Assembly: GCF_000316575.1 (NCBI RefSeq)
Contig: NC_019682.1
Coordinates: forward strand, 6,559,501-6,623,500
Source: Calothrix sp. PCC 7507
Lineage (GTDB): Bacteria; Cyanobacteriota; Cyanobacteriia; Cyanobacteriales; Nostocaceae
Reading direction: 5' to 3'
Length of the DNA: 64,000 nucleotides
This document shows, piece by piece, positions 42,598 to 51,878 of this stretch (positions within the stretch are counted from its first letter, which is position 1; each line of letters opens with the position of its first letter). The notes under the pieces are model-generated. The model made no database searches. It was given only the letters and a program-made list of their open reading frames with translations, and was not told the origin of the DNA. A program made the translations under genes and the position numbers.

Positions 42598-43716
42598 TTA
42601 CTTACTTGCTGATTTCAACAACTCTTGATTACCTTTCACTTGCAAAAACTTAGTTTTTGACTCATCCAATACGGTTGGTTTAACTGGAAGGTAGCCCAGA
42701 TGAGAAATTTCTTCGCTCACATAGGTCAAGTAATAGTTAATAAACCCTTCTAATTCCGGTCGCTTCCGAATCGCTTTGGCATCTGCATAAATGTACAAAG
42801 GGCGAGTTAAAGGATATCCTGGTAAGAAAGGGTCTACTTTATCAATAGCGATCGCCTTTAACTTTTCGCGGTTTTCTTGATAGGAGCCATACTCTAAAAA
42901 GCCAACCATGTAGGGATTAATTAAAGCCTCTGAGTGTAACTGCTCTACAAAGTCATAAGATATTGTATTGGGAGCATTAGTAAGTTGGCTGACGTTCCTC
43001 CCCTTGAGAATAGCTTGAGCAAACAAGTCAACTGCTCCCCCAGTACCAGCCCCCGCTGGAATAATGCGTTTAATCAGCTCTTTTGGCCATTTGGGATTGA
43101 CATCTGACCATTTTTGCACAGTGAATACCCTTGCCAGTTCGTCGCGTGTCAGAGTGTTGGGGACGAAATTATTTTGAGAACTAACGACAATAGTCACTGC
43201 ATCGGTAGCAATTTGAAAGCCGATAGGCTGAACACCTGACTTAGCACAGGCGGCTAACTCCTGACTGGTAATCGGGCGAACTGCATTGACAATATCTATT
43301 GTTTTATCCTGGCAAAATAGTTTGAAGCCAACAACCGTATCAATACCAGCGAGATTAATCTTGCTAGGATACCCGTCTTGGATAAAGCGTTGAGCAATCG
43401 CCTCACTAATTGGCAAAACCACCTGAGTTCCCGATATTGCTATTGTTCCCTCTAGTTCTAGGGGGTTAACCTCTGGAAGCACAATGCCCTGTTTAGCGGA
43501 GTCTTGGGTTGAGAGTGGTTTAACTAATTTCCTCTCGACTTTCTGAATACCTAAGTTTTCTTTTGCAGATTTGTCCGCACTAGCTTGATTATCAATATTT
43601 GCTTTTGAGGTTTTTGATGGACCAGTGCAAGCTATTAATAGTAAAACTGTACTGAGCAAAAATAAGTAATTTCGGAAATTTTTAGCTCTAGTTATCCTGA
43701 TCCTAATTAATGACAT
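42598..43716 (-). CDS. PstS-like phosphate-type substrate-binding lipoprotein
   Basis: The 372-residue precursor has a lipoprotein signal ending LLLIAC, with Cys30 as the lipidation site, then a polar linker (about 31-70). The binding-protein domain begins EGTIAISGTQVVLPISEAIA. It includes IDIVNAVRPITSQE (about 138) and IPAGAGTGGAVDLFAQAI (about 205), the positions where phosphate is gripped in PstS. These loops differ from canonical SGAGSTFP and RSDGSGTT, so specificity for phosphate is uncertain. The gene starts only 3 nt after the stop of the MscS gene, implying cotranscription with a channel rather than with pstCAB. Confidence 0.83.
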   Translation of the reverse strand: MSLIRIRITRAKNFRNYLFLLSTVLLLIACTGPSKTSKANIDNQASADKSAKENLGIQKVERKLVKPLSTQDSAKQGIVLPEVNPLELEGTIAISGTQVVLPISEAIAQRFIQDGYPSKINLAGIDTVVGFKLFCQDKTIDIVNAVRPITSQELAACAKSGVQPIGFQIATDAVTIVVSSQNNFVPNTLTRDELARVFTVQKWSDVNPKWPKELIKRIIPAGAGTGGAVDLFAQAILKGRNVSQLTNAPNTISYDFVEQLHSEALINPYMVGFLEYGSYQENREKLKAIAIDKVDPFLPGYPLTRPLYIYADAKAIRKRPELEGFINYYLTYVSEEISHLGYLPVKPTVLDESKTKFLQVKGNQELLKSASK

Positions 43717-43719
43717 ATA

Positions 43720-45210
43720 CTATCTTCTCACTTGCACTCGGCGACCATTTTTATTATTCAGCGGATGAACATCCTCCTTAATTCCTTTAGCAAGTCGAAC
43801 CATCTTTTTCCGTTCTTCGATATACTGAAGAATCTCTGAAGCAAATTTGTTGTTAGACTCTATCGCTTCGGTAATCTCTTTGGCTGGAATCACTACAACC
43901 TCGACATCTTCATTAGCGATCGCTGTAACTGGGCTGACCTCTCCTGGGAAGATAGCCATTTCACCAAATACTTCGTTAAGTTCCAAATCATCTACTATCT
44001 TGCGGTTCCCTTGCTCATCTTTTAGATAAGCCTGTCCCGTGCCCTTAAAGATAATATAAATTCCCTCGTCTTCTTTACCTTCCTGAATAATTAACTCACC
44101 CTGACCGTAGGCTTTAAATCTAGCCCGGTGGGCCAGTTTTTCAATTTGATTATCATTGAGCGTTAAGAAATATGGGAGTGATCGCAAATAAGTTACCAAT
44201 TCCTGTTGGCGGTTCTCGACTACTTGGGGAATCCGGCTTGGTATTCCTTTTTGGGTATCGATATCGTACTGCACTTGAATCGGATAAGGCATAGTAAAGC
44301 CATAACGTTTGGTTATATAGTAAAGTCGAAATTTGAGTTCCGCAGAAACTATCCAATCTTTTTCCGGCACTACTTTATAGGAAAGCTTGTAAGTGATACT
44401 GAAGTCTTCATAGGAACTAACTAGAGCAGGATCTTTGGCTTCGATCAGATCTATACCCTCCGTCAAGGTATTTAGGGCTGAAATCACTTCACTAGGAGAA
44501 TCGTCATAAGAAAATGAGGCGTAAATACTTTTCCAGATTCCTTTCTGACCGTAATTGATAATGCTTGCCTTCGACAACACCCCATTGGGAACGTTGAATG
44601 TCATCGCCGGATTTTTCATAGTGACTGACCACCAGTTTTGTTCAATTACCCGTCCCTGCTTTCCATCTAACTCAATCCAATCACCTGTTTTGAAAGGTTT
44701 GGCAGCTAGCAGCAGTAATCCTGACACCAGGTTACTGAGGGTATCTTGCAACGCGAGGGCAATTACCGCTGAAGCTACCCCTACACTGGAACCCAACCCA
44801 GTAAAATTTATACTCCAAACTCCATTGAGAATGTGATAGCCAATGGCAAAGATAACCACACCCCTAGCTACCTGAAAAAACAGGTTAGGTACATGAATTT
44901 GCCATTTGATCGGTTGTTTTTTTGTGGTCAACAGAGCATTGATTAAAGAAATTCCCGCCACAATCACGGCAACCCAAGTTAACGTTTCCACAAAACGTGC
45001 CCAGGAATCTTTGCCAGCAACGCTTAAAAGCTGTCGCATGACCAAAATTACGGCTAAGGGAGGTAACACATACTCCCGTACCTGATGCAGAGCAACTGCT
45101 AAGGGGTGCTGCTGACGTTCCAATCTTGAGGCCGCTTCACCAAGCAATATACCGAACAATGGAAATCCCAGCCCCAAAAGTAATATCCATCCCAGAAATG
45201 ATTTATCCAT
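43720..45210 (-). CDS. MscS-type channel with C-terminal cyclic-nucleotide-binding-like domain
   Basis: The 496-residue protein has four or five membrane spans, the last being the pore-lining helix GSSVGVASAVIALALQDTLS (about residues 140-159). The MscS beta domain (KPFKTGDWIELDGKQGRVIE, about 171-190) and cytoplasmic alpha/beta domain follow. Residues of about 345-465 form a cNMP-binding fold, with GELIIQEGKEDEGIYIIFKG and VFGEMAIFPGEV (Glu417). The arginine that holds the cyclic phosphate in CAP/PKA is absent (SPVTAIA, about 426-432). It may respond to membrane tension plus a non-canonical ligand. Confidence 0.87.
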   Translation of the reverse strand: MDKSFLGWILLLGLGFPLFGILLGEAASRLERQQHPLAVALHQVREYVLPPLAVILVMRQLLSVAGKDSWARFVETLTWVAVIVAGISLINALLTTKKQPIKWQIHVPNLFFQVARGVVIFAIGYHILNGVWSINFTGLGSSVGVASAVIALALQDTLSNLVSGLLLLAAKPFKTGDWIELDGKQGRVIEQNWWSVTMKNPAMTFNVPNGVLSKASIINYGQKGIWKSIYASFSYDDSPSEVISALNTLTEGIDLIEAKDPALVSSYEDFSITYKLSYKVVPEKDWIVSAELKFRLYYITKRYGFTMPYPIQVQYDIDTQKGIPSRIPQVVENRQQELVTYLRSLPYFLTLNDNQIEKLAHRARFKAYGQGELIIQEGKEDEGIYIIFKGTGQAYLKDEQGNRKIVDDLELNEVFGEMAIFPGEVSPVTAIANEDVEVVVIPAKEITEAIESNNKFASEILQYIEERKKMVRLAKGIKEDVHPLNNKNGRRVQVRR

Positions 45211-45401
45211 AACTGTTTTTTAACGAACAATGAACGGTGAGTAGTAAGTATTTTTCAGCCAATTCAGTTAGTTAGAATCTTGCTTTATTCAGAAGAACAC
45301 ATCTGAATTCTGCCCCCTTGTACTGAGCGCAGTCGAAGTAAGTCGTACCCCTACAGGGAAGCAAGCTACATGGAGCGTCTCGCAGAGAAGGGCTGCCTTC
45401 T

Positions 45402-48002
45402 TCAAACACCTATGTTTGACAACTCAAGTTCTGCTGCTGCTTCTTTCATAATTTCGCTCAGGAATGTGTAAGCTTCTTCCCATGCTTTTCGCACTGGCGT
45501 AGTAAACTCTTCACCCAGTCCTTGAGCTAACGTCCACAGCAACGCTTCGCCGACAATATCGTAGTATTCGGCCTTGACACCATAACCCGCATGGTCGCGA
45601 CCCAACTTTTGGACGGCGGGGATAATCTGATCTGGCTGACGCAAACCTTCCACAGCGAGAGCAAGCGTAGTCATTAGCTTACGCTCCTGTTCTTTCATAT
45701 TCCCCTTAAATAGAGAACGAAAAGAAGGTTCTAATTCAAACAGTCGGTTGTAGAATAGTTCAGCAGCTTGACCAGCGATGGGTTTAACTTTAGCAAAGGA
45801 TGACTGAACCAACTCCACTTGACTTAGAACTAACTTCCTGGTGGTTACTAGCGTCCAGGTTTCTACTTCACCCAGTCCTGGAATTTTCACGACCGGGTTT
45901 TGGATGAATGTGTAGCTATCGGCTATGCGATCGTACACACTCCCAGTCAGTAAAATATAGTTCAAATCAGCTTTATTCTGGAGACTGCTTGTTATATATG
46001 CTGTTTCTCCCCAAATACTGTACCCAAGTCGCTGTGTTCCTACTACCCCTGCTGTCACAGAACCAGCATGAATGCTGATGCGTAAAGCCAAGGCAGAATT
46101 GTAATTAATATTCAGACGCTGGATAATCTCTAACATGGCTAGGGCAAAATCAACAGTTCGCTTGCTGTGGTCAAATCTGGCTTCGCTAAGTCCACACACT
46201 GCCACATAGCTTGTACTCAGGGAGTTCTGTCTTTCCAACCCGTAGCGTTCTACCGAGTTATCGAATTCATCAAATAGCTCGGTGAGCAATTTTGTGATTT
46301 CTGGCGGTGACAGGCGTTTGTTCAACTCAGCAATCCCAGCCAGATGAGCATTGAGAATGGTTACTTGCTTGAAATTTTCTGCAATGGATAGCTCTCCTTG
46401 TTTCCTGCGTTCGGCGATCGCCCTGGGTAGTATATTCTGCAAGAGAATATCGTTCTCCTGCTTCTTGGTTTCCAGCTCTTCCTCAGTTTGGTGTAATTTG
46501 TTCGCCACCTTTTTGAACTCTTTTGCCAATTCCCCAAACTCGTCAAGGGATTTCACCTCAACGTCTACATCCATTTCCCCCGCACTCAGTTTCCGGGCGC
46601 TATCAGTCAAAAGACGCAGGGGAGAAGTAAAAATCCTTGCCGCAATTGCCCCTAAAAAAGCTGTTCCTAGAAGGAAAATCACCGCCGCAATCAACAAAAT
46701 TACCTGTAACGTGTAAAGCGGACGATAAGCTTCCCCTACCTCCATCTCTGCTATAATCCCCCAATTTAACCCGTTCAACTTCAAAGGAGTGTAGGAACTC
46801 AATACTTCTGCCCCTCGATAGTTGCGGTCTACCATCATCCCTTGTTGCCCTTCTAAGGCGGCTTTGGCGGCTGAACTATTGATTTTCTGTAAGCTAATGG
46901 TAGTGTTAAAGTTCTCCATCAGTTGGAGAGTTCTCTTGTCAGTCCCCGTGTAACGAACAACGGTTTCATATTTTTTGGGGTCTTCAACCCAAAAACGGGA
47001 TGTCGAACGCATTAGGAAATCGGTTCCGACTAAATAAGCTTCCCCCGTTTTCTGCAAACCACTGCCTTCCCAATTATTTTTCCGGCTAATAGCTTGGTCG
47101 ATCTTTTCAATAGGAATTTGCACTGCCAAGATGCCAATCATGTTAGAACCGCTATAAATGGGCGTTCCCAGGAAAGCAGCCGGAGCATTATAAGAAGCAC
47201 GGTAAGGTTTGAAATCAACAACCTGAATGCTACCTTGAGTCGGATTTGTCTGGACTGCCTGCACCAAATCCTTTAGTGCATTCTGGGAGTCAAAACTCTG
47301 TAGTGGATTCGTGGCAAAATCTGATTCTTTAAAATAGGAATAGACGATATCTCCTGTTTTATGATTAATCAAAAATAAATCGTAATAACCGAATTGTTTG
47401 ATAATTCCTGCAAAGAATTTTTGATATTTGGTATGAGCTTTGGTGTAAGCGCTGCCATCACCAGCATCAAGGAGATGGTCTTTTTTGCCGACTGGATTGG
47501 GATTAGAAGCAATGTAGTGATACTGAAGATAGCGAGCCGCTTGTCCGAGGGGCTGATAGACACTGGGAATCACTGCTTCAGGAGATAGATTCTTTTGCAA
47601 GCGAGGAAAAAATTGTTCGGTGTAGTAAGCATCCAATGCTGTATCCCATTCGGGGGGAATAAAGTTGCGATCCAGGTTGCGGAAACCCCCATTCAATTCC
47701 ACCATCGCTTTCACGATGTTGCCATCTGCCGCCAGCATCCCCACTTGGTTATTCAAATTTTCAAAGTACGACTCAAACTGTTCGGCTTTGGTTGTACGTA
47801 TACCGGAAAGTTGCTCGGCGATTTTGCTTCTGAGGGTAGCTTGTGTTTGATACCAACCAATCCCACTCACTACTACTACAGAACCAAGGCTAACTCCTAG
47901 GAGCAAGGCTTGTAGCTTCGATTTAATTGTCCAGTCACCCAGTTTTAGACGAATTAGGGAGCCATCACGCAACTTCCGCAAACCTTTTTGGGGATTTAAC
48001 AT
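45402..48002 (-). CDS. transmembrane receptor: dCache + HAMP + degenerate class III cyclase domain + C-terminal globin
   Basis: The 866-residue protein has a membrane span (about 31-51), an extracytoplasmic dCache-like sensor (about 55-430), a second span (about 432-457), HAMP (about 455-508), a signalling helix (about 505-530), a cyclase-like domain (about 545-720) and a globin (about 727-858). In the cyclase domain the two metal aspartates are replaced (Asn551 and Thr597), and the transition-state Asn and Arg positions read Tyr669 and Ser673. The globin keeps the proximal His804 (GRDHAGYGVKAEYYDIVGE), Gln772 at distal E7 and Tyr751 at B10, so haem binding is likely. It is upstream of the MscS and PstS-like genes. 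Confidence 0.85.
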   Translation of the reverse strand: MLNPQKGLRKLRDGSLIRLKLGDWTIKSKLQALLLGVSLGSVVVVSGIGWYQTQATLRSKIAEQLSGIRTTKAEQFESYFENLNNQVGMLAADGNIVKAMVELNGGFRNLDRNFIPPEWDTALDAYYTEQFFPRLQKNLSPEAVIPSVYQPLGQAARYLQYHYIASNPNPVGKKDHLLDAGDGSAYTKAHTKYQKFFAGIIKQFGYYDLFLINHKTGDIVYSYFKESDFATNPLQSFDSQNALKDLVQAVQTNPTQGSIQVVDFKPYRASYNAPAAFLGTPIYSGSNMIGILAVQIPIEKIDQAISRKNNWEGSGLQKTGEAYLVGTDFLMRSTSRFWVEDPKKYETVVRYTGTDKRTLQLMENFNTTISLQKINSSAAKAALEGQQGMMVDRNYRGAEVLSSYTPLKLNGLNWGIIAEMEVGEAYRPLYTLQVILLIAAVIFLLGTAFLGAIAARIFTSPLRLLTDSARKLSAGEMDVDVEVKSLDEFGELAKEFKKVANKLHQTEEELETKKQENDILLQNILPRAIAERRKQGELSIAENFKQVTILNAHLAGIAELNKRLSPPEITKLLTELFDEFDNSVERYGLERQNSLSTSYVAVCGLSEARFDHSKRTVDFALAMLEIIQRLNINYNSALALRISIHAGSVTAGVVGTQRLGYSIWGETAYITSSLQNKADLNYILLTGSVYDRIADSYTFIQNPVVKIPGLGEVETWTLVTTRKLVLSQVELVQSSFAKVKPIAGQAAELFYNRLFELEPSFRSLFKGNMKEQERKLMTTLALAVEGLRQPDQIIPAVQKLGRDHAGYGVKAEYYDIVGEALLWTLAQGLGEEFTTPVRKAWEEAYTFLSEIMKEAAAELELSNIGV

Positions 48003-48499
48003 CTTTTTTATTAATTTTGATGGTGAATACTTAACCTGTTGCTTATGTGTGAAGAAGGCAGGAGGAAAGAAACAACTATTTTTTCAGATATCAAACCGAT
48101 ATAGCAATCCGATTTCATTTCTGAATCACTCGTAGAGGTAAGGGACTCTTTACTGGGGACTAGGAAGAAGGAATAAAGGTGTACTGAGTTTTGTTCAAAA
48201 ATCAAATATGAGTCCTATAAATGTCCTAATTTATATGATCTTTGCTATATCTCCAACAGCACCAAAGAGCGATCGCCGGCACAAAATCCCTGAATATTCC
48301 AAAGCATACTCAGGGAGAGATTTTGAGTTTAACTCGATATTAGCGATCACTTAGGCATTCATAGCAATTCTTAGTCGAGAGCTAGAATATTTCACCCTGA
48401 GCGCAGCGTCTCCGATAGGAGAAGGGTTGAATCCTCCTGAATTCTGAATTCTGATTACCCCATCAAGGGCATATTCCACTCTACCAAGAACCGCTACAA
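48003..48499. other. intergenic region with a repeat element
   Basis: It lies upstream of the receptor gene (minus) and downstream of the TPR gene (minus). Besides the element at 48100-48219 it contains dispersed text (GAGCGCAGCGTCTCCGATAGG near 48400). Promoter sequences for the receptor gene should be close to 48003-48100. No gene is seen. Confidence 0.5.
48100..48219. mobile_element. TATAGGA-family element, copy E
   Basis: Left end TATAGCAATCCGATTTCATT plus TCTGAAT; right end TTCAAAAATCAAATATGAGT plus CCTATA. Its interior (AGGTGTACTGAGTTTTGTTC) is shared with copy D at 52134-52255, which defines a subfamily. It lies about 100 bp upstream of the receptor gene start. Confidence 0.7.
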
Positions 48500-49522
48500 C
48501 TATAAAGCATCAATAAACATCTGGACTTTTTCCAAAAGTGGCTGATATTCGATTTGCTCGGCTAAATCTTGGGCTTGTTCATAGCATGATCGCGCCAATT
48601 TTTTGCGTTTTGTTGTCGCGTAGACACTACCCATATTCAACAAAGTTGAAACTTCTTCCACACAATCACCTAGTTCTTGATAAACTACAACTGCTTGTTT
48701 ATAGAACTTGAGCGCCTGTCGGTAATTGGCGAGGATGCTGTAAGTGAAACCAATGTTGTTGAGGGTTGTTGCTTCGCCGGAGCGATCGCTAATTGCGCGA
48801 CGCGTCAAAAGAACTTGAGAGTAGAGTAATAGCGCTTCTTTCGGTTTGTTTAAATCACTATAGACAGAAGCAATGTTATTCAAGGTGGTTGCTTCACCAA
48901 CTAAATTTTGAAAAGCGCGTTGAATTGGTAGTGCTGCTTGCAAAAATTCTAGAGCTTGTTCAAAGTTACCTAAAGTAATATGGGCGAACCCAATGCCATT
49001 TAGCGTTATCGCCTCACCAGAAAAGTCCCCAATTAATCGACGCATCGCCAAAATCTGGTGTTGTAGTAGCAATGCTCGTTTTGGTTCTCCCAACCGAGTA
49101 TAAATCAGTGCCACATCATTAAGAGTGGAAACTTCACCTTGAGTATCTTGCAATTTTCTGAAAATTTGCAGCGCTTGCTCAAAATAGTCCAACGCTTGCG
49201 AAAACTGTCCCAGACGGTTGTAGGTAGAACCCAAGTTACTGAGTGCAGTCGCCTCTGCTTGAGCTTTACCCAGTTCTTGAGCAACCACAAGCGCTTGCTG
49301 AAAGGACTCTAATGCTAGTTGAGGTTGTGAGCAGCCAAGGTAAGCTAAACCAATATCGTTTAATGTATGACCAACTCTTGCTCGATCTGGAATTGCTCTG
49401 GCTAACTCTAAATTTTCGCTAACAAAATTCAGATATTCTTGGAACTTACCCTGCTTGTAGTAGCGGTTGGCTTCATGACGACGTTCTTCCCACTCTTTGA
49501 CTTGATTGCAAAGTTGCGACAT
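48500..49522 (-). CDS. tetratricopeptide-repeat protein
   Basis: From ATG 49522 (an in-frame TTG 33 nt upstream gives a longer form), 340 residues hold about seven TPR units of 40 residues. Each is of the type LNDIGLAYLGCSQPQLALES or LNNIGFTYSILANYRQALKF. The 40-residue period matches TPR_12/CHAT-associated and AnfR-like repeats. There is no signal peptide and no catalytic domain. It is a protein-interaction scaffold with unknown partners. Confidence 0.85.
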   Translation of the reverse strand: MSQLCNQVKEWEERRHEANRYYKQGKFQEYLNFVSENLELARAIPDRARVGHTLNDIGLAYLGCSQPQLALESFQQALVVAQELGKAQAEATALSNLGSTYNRLGQFSQALDYFEQALQIFRKLQDTQGEVSTLNDVALIYTRLGEPKRALLLQHQILAMRRLIGDFSGEAITLNGIGFAHITLGNFEQALEFLQAALPIQRAFQNLVGEATTLNNIASVYSDLNKPKEALLLYSQVLLTRRAISDRSGEATTLNNIGFTYSILANYRQALKFYKQAVVVYQELGDCVEEVSTLLNMGSVYATTKRKKLARSCYEQAQDLAEQIEYQPLLEKVQMFIDAL

Positions 49523-49828
49523 CTGACCTCGGTTGCACTGAAAATTAATAGGCAAATTATTTGTATCCGTCTCCCTCTTGAGGAATAACTCCTCTGAGGT
49601 TTCTTAAATTTGAGTTAACCATTATTCTCTACCTTTAGGCATAAGACGTAAATAGGTGCATCGTGGTATGTTTATACACCCATAAAGTGATTGCTACAAA
49701 TTCTCTATGTAAAAACCCAAGTGCTGTAATATATAGCACTGGTGGAAATTGAGGTAGATTGAGCCAGTGCTGTATCCCATATAATCAATAAGAAAGGCGA
49801 TCGCACTGTGAAACCAGACAGAGACTTA

Positions 49829-50181
49829 TCTTCAGCGAGAGAGCGATAGAACTAGCCGCCAAATCGGCAGTCGGAACTTCTATCAAGCTTGTCGTAGAAG
49901 TCGTTAGCACCAACTGGCAAAATGATTATGCTCGAAAGGTAGAAGACTACAGTGCAATGGGAATTCCAGAATACTGGATTGTGGATTATTTGGGCTTAGG
50001 TGGACGGGATTATATCGGCAATCCCCAACAGCCAACCATTTCAATTTACTCCTTAGCAGCGAGTGGCGATCGCTACCAACCACCGACACAATTCCGTGAC
50101 AGCACTCGTCTTGTTTCCAGCATCTTTCCCGATTTAATGCTAACGGCTGCACAAGTGTTTGCATCCATAGATCGGAACTAA
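49829..50181 (+). pseudogene. C-terminal fragment of a Uma2 family protein
   Basis: The frame reads TSIKLVVEVVSTNWQNDYAR, then GIPEYWIVDYLGLGG and SSIFPDLMLTAAQVF. It aligns with residues of about 112-200 of the intact Uma2 at 13268-13873. The N-terminal half with the first acidic residue is missing, and no start codon precedes the core; the first internal ATG (49957) lies after the catalytic block. It is a decayed copy. Confidence 0.75.
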
Positions 50182-50238
50182 TCATCCCTAATAGAGTCAG
50201 ATTTATTACAAAAATTTCTGGATAAATTCAGTTAATAT

Positions 50239-51504
50239 ATGAAATTTAAGTCTATTAACGCTGCAATAGCCTTAGCGGTACTCAGTATAGGCGTTTCACA
50301 AACTGCATATACTCAAACTCCCCCCGCAAAAAACACACAACTGACACAACAAGTTACATTACTCCGCTCTCAGGGGCCACAGGGGTTAGAAAAATTTCTC
50401 AATACTCACGCACAGGAACTGAAGAACCCTTCACCGCAGATGCGCGAAGCGTTAGATAAGCTGTGTCAGCAACGGGACTGCTACGCCTCCAAGCTTTACT
50501 GGTATACAGACTTGGAACAAGCCAAAGCCGCCGCCAGAGCCAGTAATAAACCCATCCTCTCACTCCGCTTGTTAGGAAACCTTGACCAAGATTTAAGTTG
50601 TGCTAACAGTCGCTTTTTTCGTGTAGCGCTATATCCCAACGGAGAAATTTCGCAATATCTGCGCGATCGCTATATTCTACACTGGCAATCTGTGCGACCA
50701 GTCCCCAAAGTGACCGTAGATTTTGGCGACGGACGTAAGCTAGAACGCACCATCACAGGTAACAGCATTCACTACATCCTAGACAGTAGTGGTGTTCCCA
50801 TCGATGCAATCCCTGGTTTATATGGGCCGCAAGCATTTCTGCGTCAGCTAGTCGCAAGTGAAAAAGCAGTCAAAGAATATACTAAATCTCAAGGTGTCGC
50901 ACGTGTGAGTTTTTTGCGTGACTACCACCGCCAAAGTTTAGTAGCCAGCCAACGTCAATGGGGTGCAGATTTAGCAAAACTAGGGATCAAAAATCTGCCA
51001 CGCCTTGTGGAAATGCCTAGCGGTAGCAATGAAGCACCCAACGCCACCACCGCAGGTACAATCGCTGTAGCTAAAATGGCAGTCGAATCTCCCATGCTAC
51101 GAAACATCACTTCTGCTAACAGAAATCAAGCATCATTACAAGAAATTACTGACTCTGCAACCTGGCAGCGAATAGCCAAACTCTACACAGCAGATGCCAA
51201 GCTAGATAGTCAAAGTGTGGCATTAATCCGCACCAAACGTTTTGCAGCAGACAAATCTGATAATTTACAGCGCGTTATTAACAATTTTGAAACAGCAATG
51301 GTATTAGATACCGTGAGAAATGAATATACATTGCATAACCAAATTCATCAGTGGTTCATGCAGGGGAATGTCACCAATGATGTCAATGCGTTGAATGAAA
51401 AAGTCTACGCCGAATTGTTTTTAACTCCCAATTCAGATCCCTGGTTAGGACTGATGAATAGTGAAAATTATAGCGCCATTGATAATGATGGAATTCGCAA
51501 GTAA
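50239..51504 (+). CDS. secreted protein with a thioredoxin-like domain lacking CxxC
   Basis: The 421-residue precursor has a signal peptide (about residues 1-25). Residues of about 90-220 resemble a thioredoxin fold: ASNKPILSLRLLGNLDQDL (strand and active-site loop), DRYILHWQSVRPVP, and SIHYILDSSGVPIDAIPGLY (second half of the fold). The active-site position has a single cysteine (LSCANSRFF), so classic dithiol chemistry is unlikely. The C-terminal half is helical and unrecognised. A periplasmic location is inferred. A strong terminator follows. Confidence 0.7.
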   Translation: MKFKSINAAIALAVLSIGVSQTAYTQTPPAKNTQLTQQVTLLRSQGPQGLEKFLNTHAQELKNPSPQMREALDKLCQQRDCYASKLYWYTDLEQAKAAARASNKPILSLRLLGNLDQDLSCANSRFFRVALYPNGEISQYLRDRYILHWQSVRPVPKVTVDFGDGRKLERTITGNSIHYILDSSGVPIDAIPGLYGPQAFLRQLVASEKAVKEYTKSQGVARVSFLRDYHRQSLVASQRQWGADLAKLGIKNLPRLVEMPSGSNEAPNATTAGTIAVAKMAVESPMLRNITSANRNQASLQEITDSATWQRIAKLYTADAKLDSQSVALIRTKRFAADKSDNLQRVINNFETAMVLDTVRNEYTLHNQIHQWFMQGNVTNDVNALNEKVYAELFLTPNSDPWLGLMNSENYSAIDNDGIRK

Positions 51505-51532
51505 TGCAGATAGAGTAACTACTTGATTTACA

Positions 51533-51564
51533 GAGACTAAGAATAATTATTCTTAGTCTCTTTT
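51533..51564 (+). terminator. strong Rho-independent terminator
   Basis: GAGACTAAGAATAA (51533-51546) pairs perfectly with TTATTCTTAGTCTC (51547-51560), followed by TTTT. It is 29 nt past the stop of the secreted-protein gene. The symmetry means it could also work for the opposite gene at 51663. Confidence 0.85.
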
Positions 51565-51662
51565 GCCATTTAAGCAAGATGTAGATACTACCTAATCTTC
51601 CAAAGAATTACTTGCTATTTAGTTGCACAGTATGTAGCTAAATAGCAAATATTGGGGCTATA

Positions 51663-51878
51663 TTAAACTCTCTCATAATGACCAGGAACCCAGTGCCGAC
51701 CACGTCGTGTGTTTTCCCAATGTGCAGGAATCCACTTTTGGTGGACAACTCGACGGGCAACAACATTAGGTCTATGACCGCCAGGTCTAACGATAATCTC
51801 TGCTGCTGAAGCCTGTGTTGAAAAAGCAGAAAATACTAGCGGTAAAGCAATGAGAGTACCAACAATAATACGTTTCAT
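51663..51878 (-). CDS. small secreted protein with W-x-P-x-H-W/Y motifs
   Basis: From ATG 51878 (GGAGAT 6 nt upstream) the 71-residue precursor has a signal peptide ending ASAAE (about residue 26). The mature part is basic, with a duplicated motif KWIPAHWEN and HWVPGHYERV, similar to the WxPGHY repeats of small exported bacterial proteins. Function is unknown; a role at the outer surface or metal binding by His is possible. Confidence 0.75.
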   Translation of the reverse strand: MKRIIVGTLIALPLVFSAFSTQASAAEIIVRPGGHRPNVVARRVVHQKWIPAHWENTRRGRHWVPGHYERV

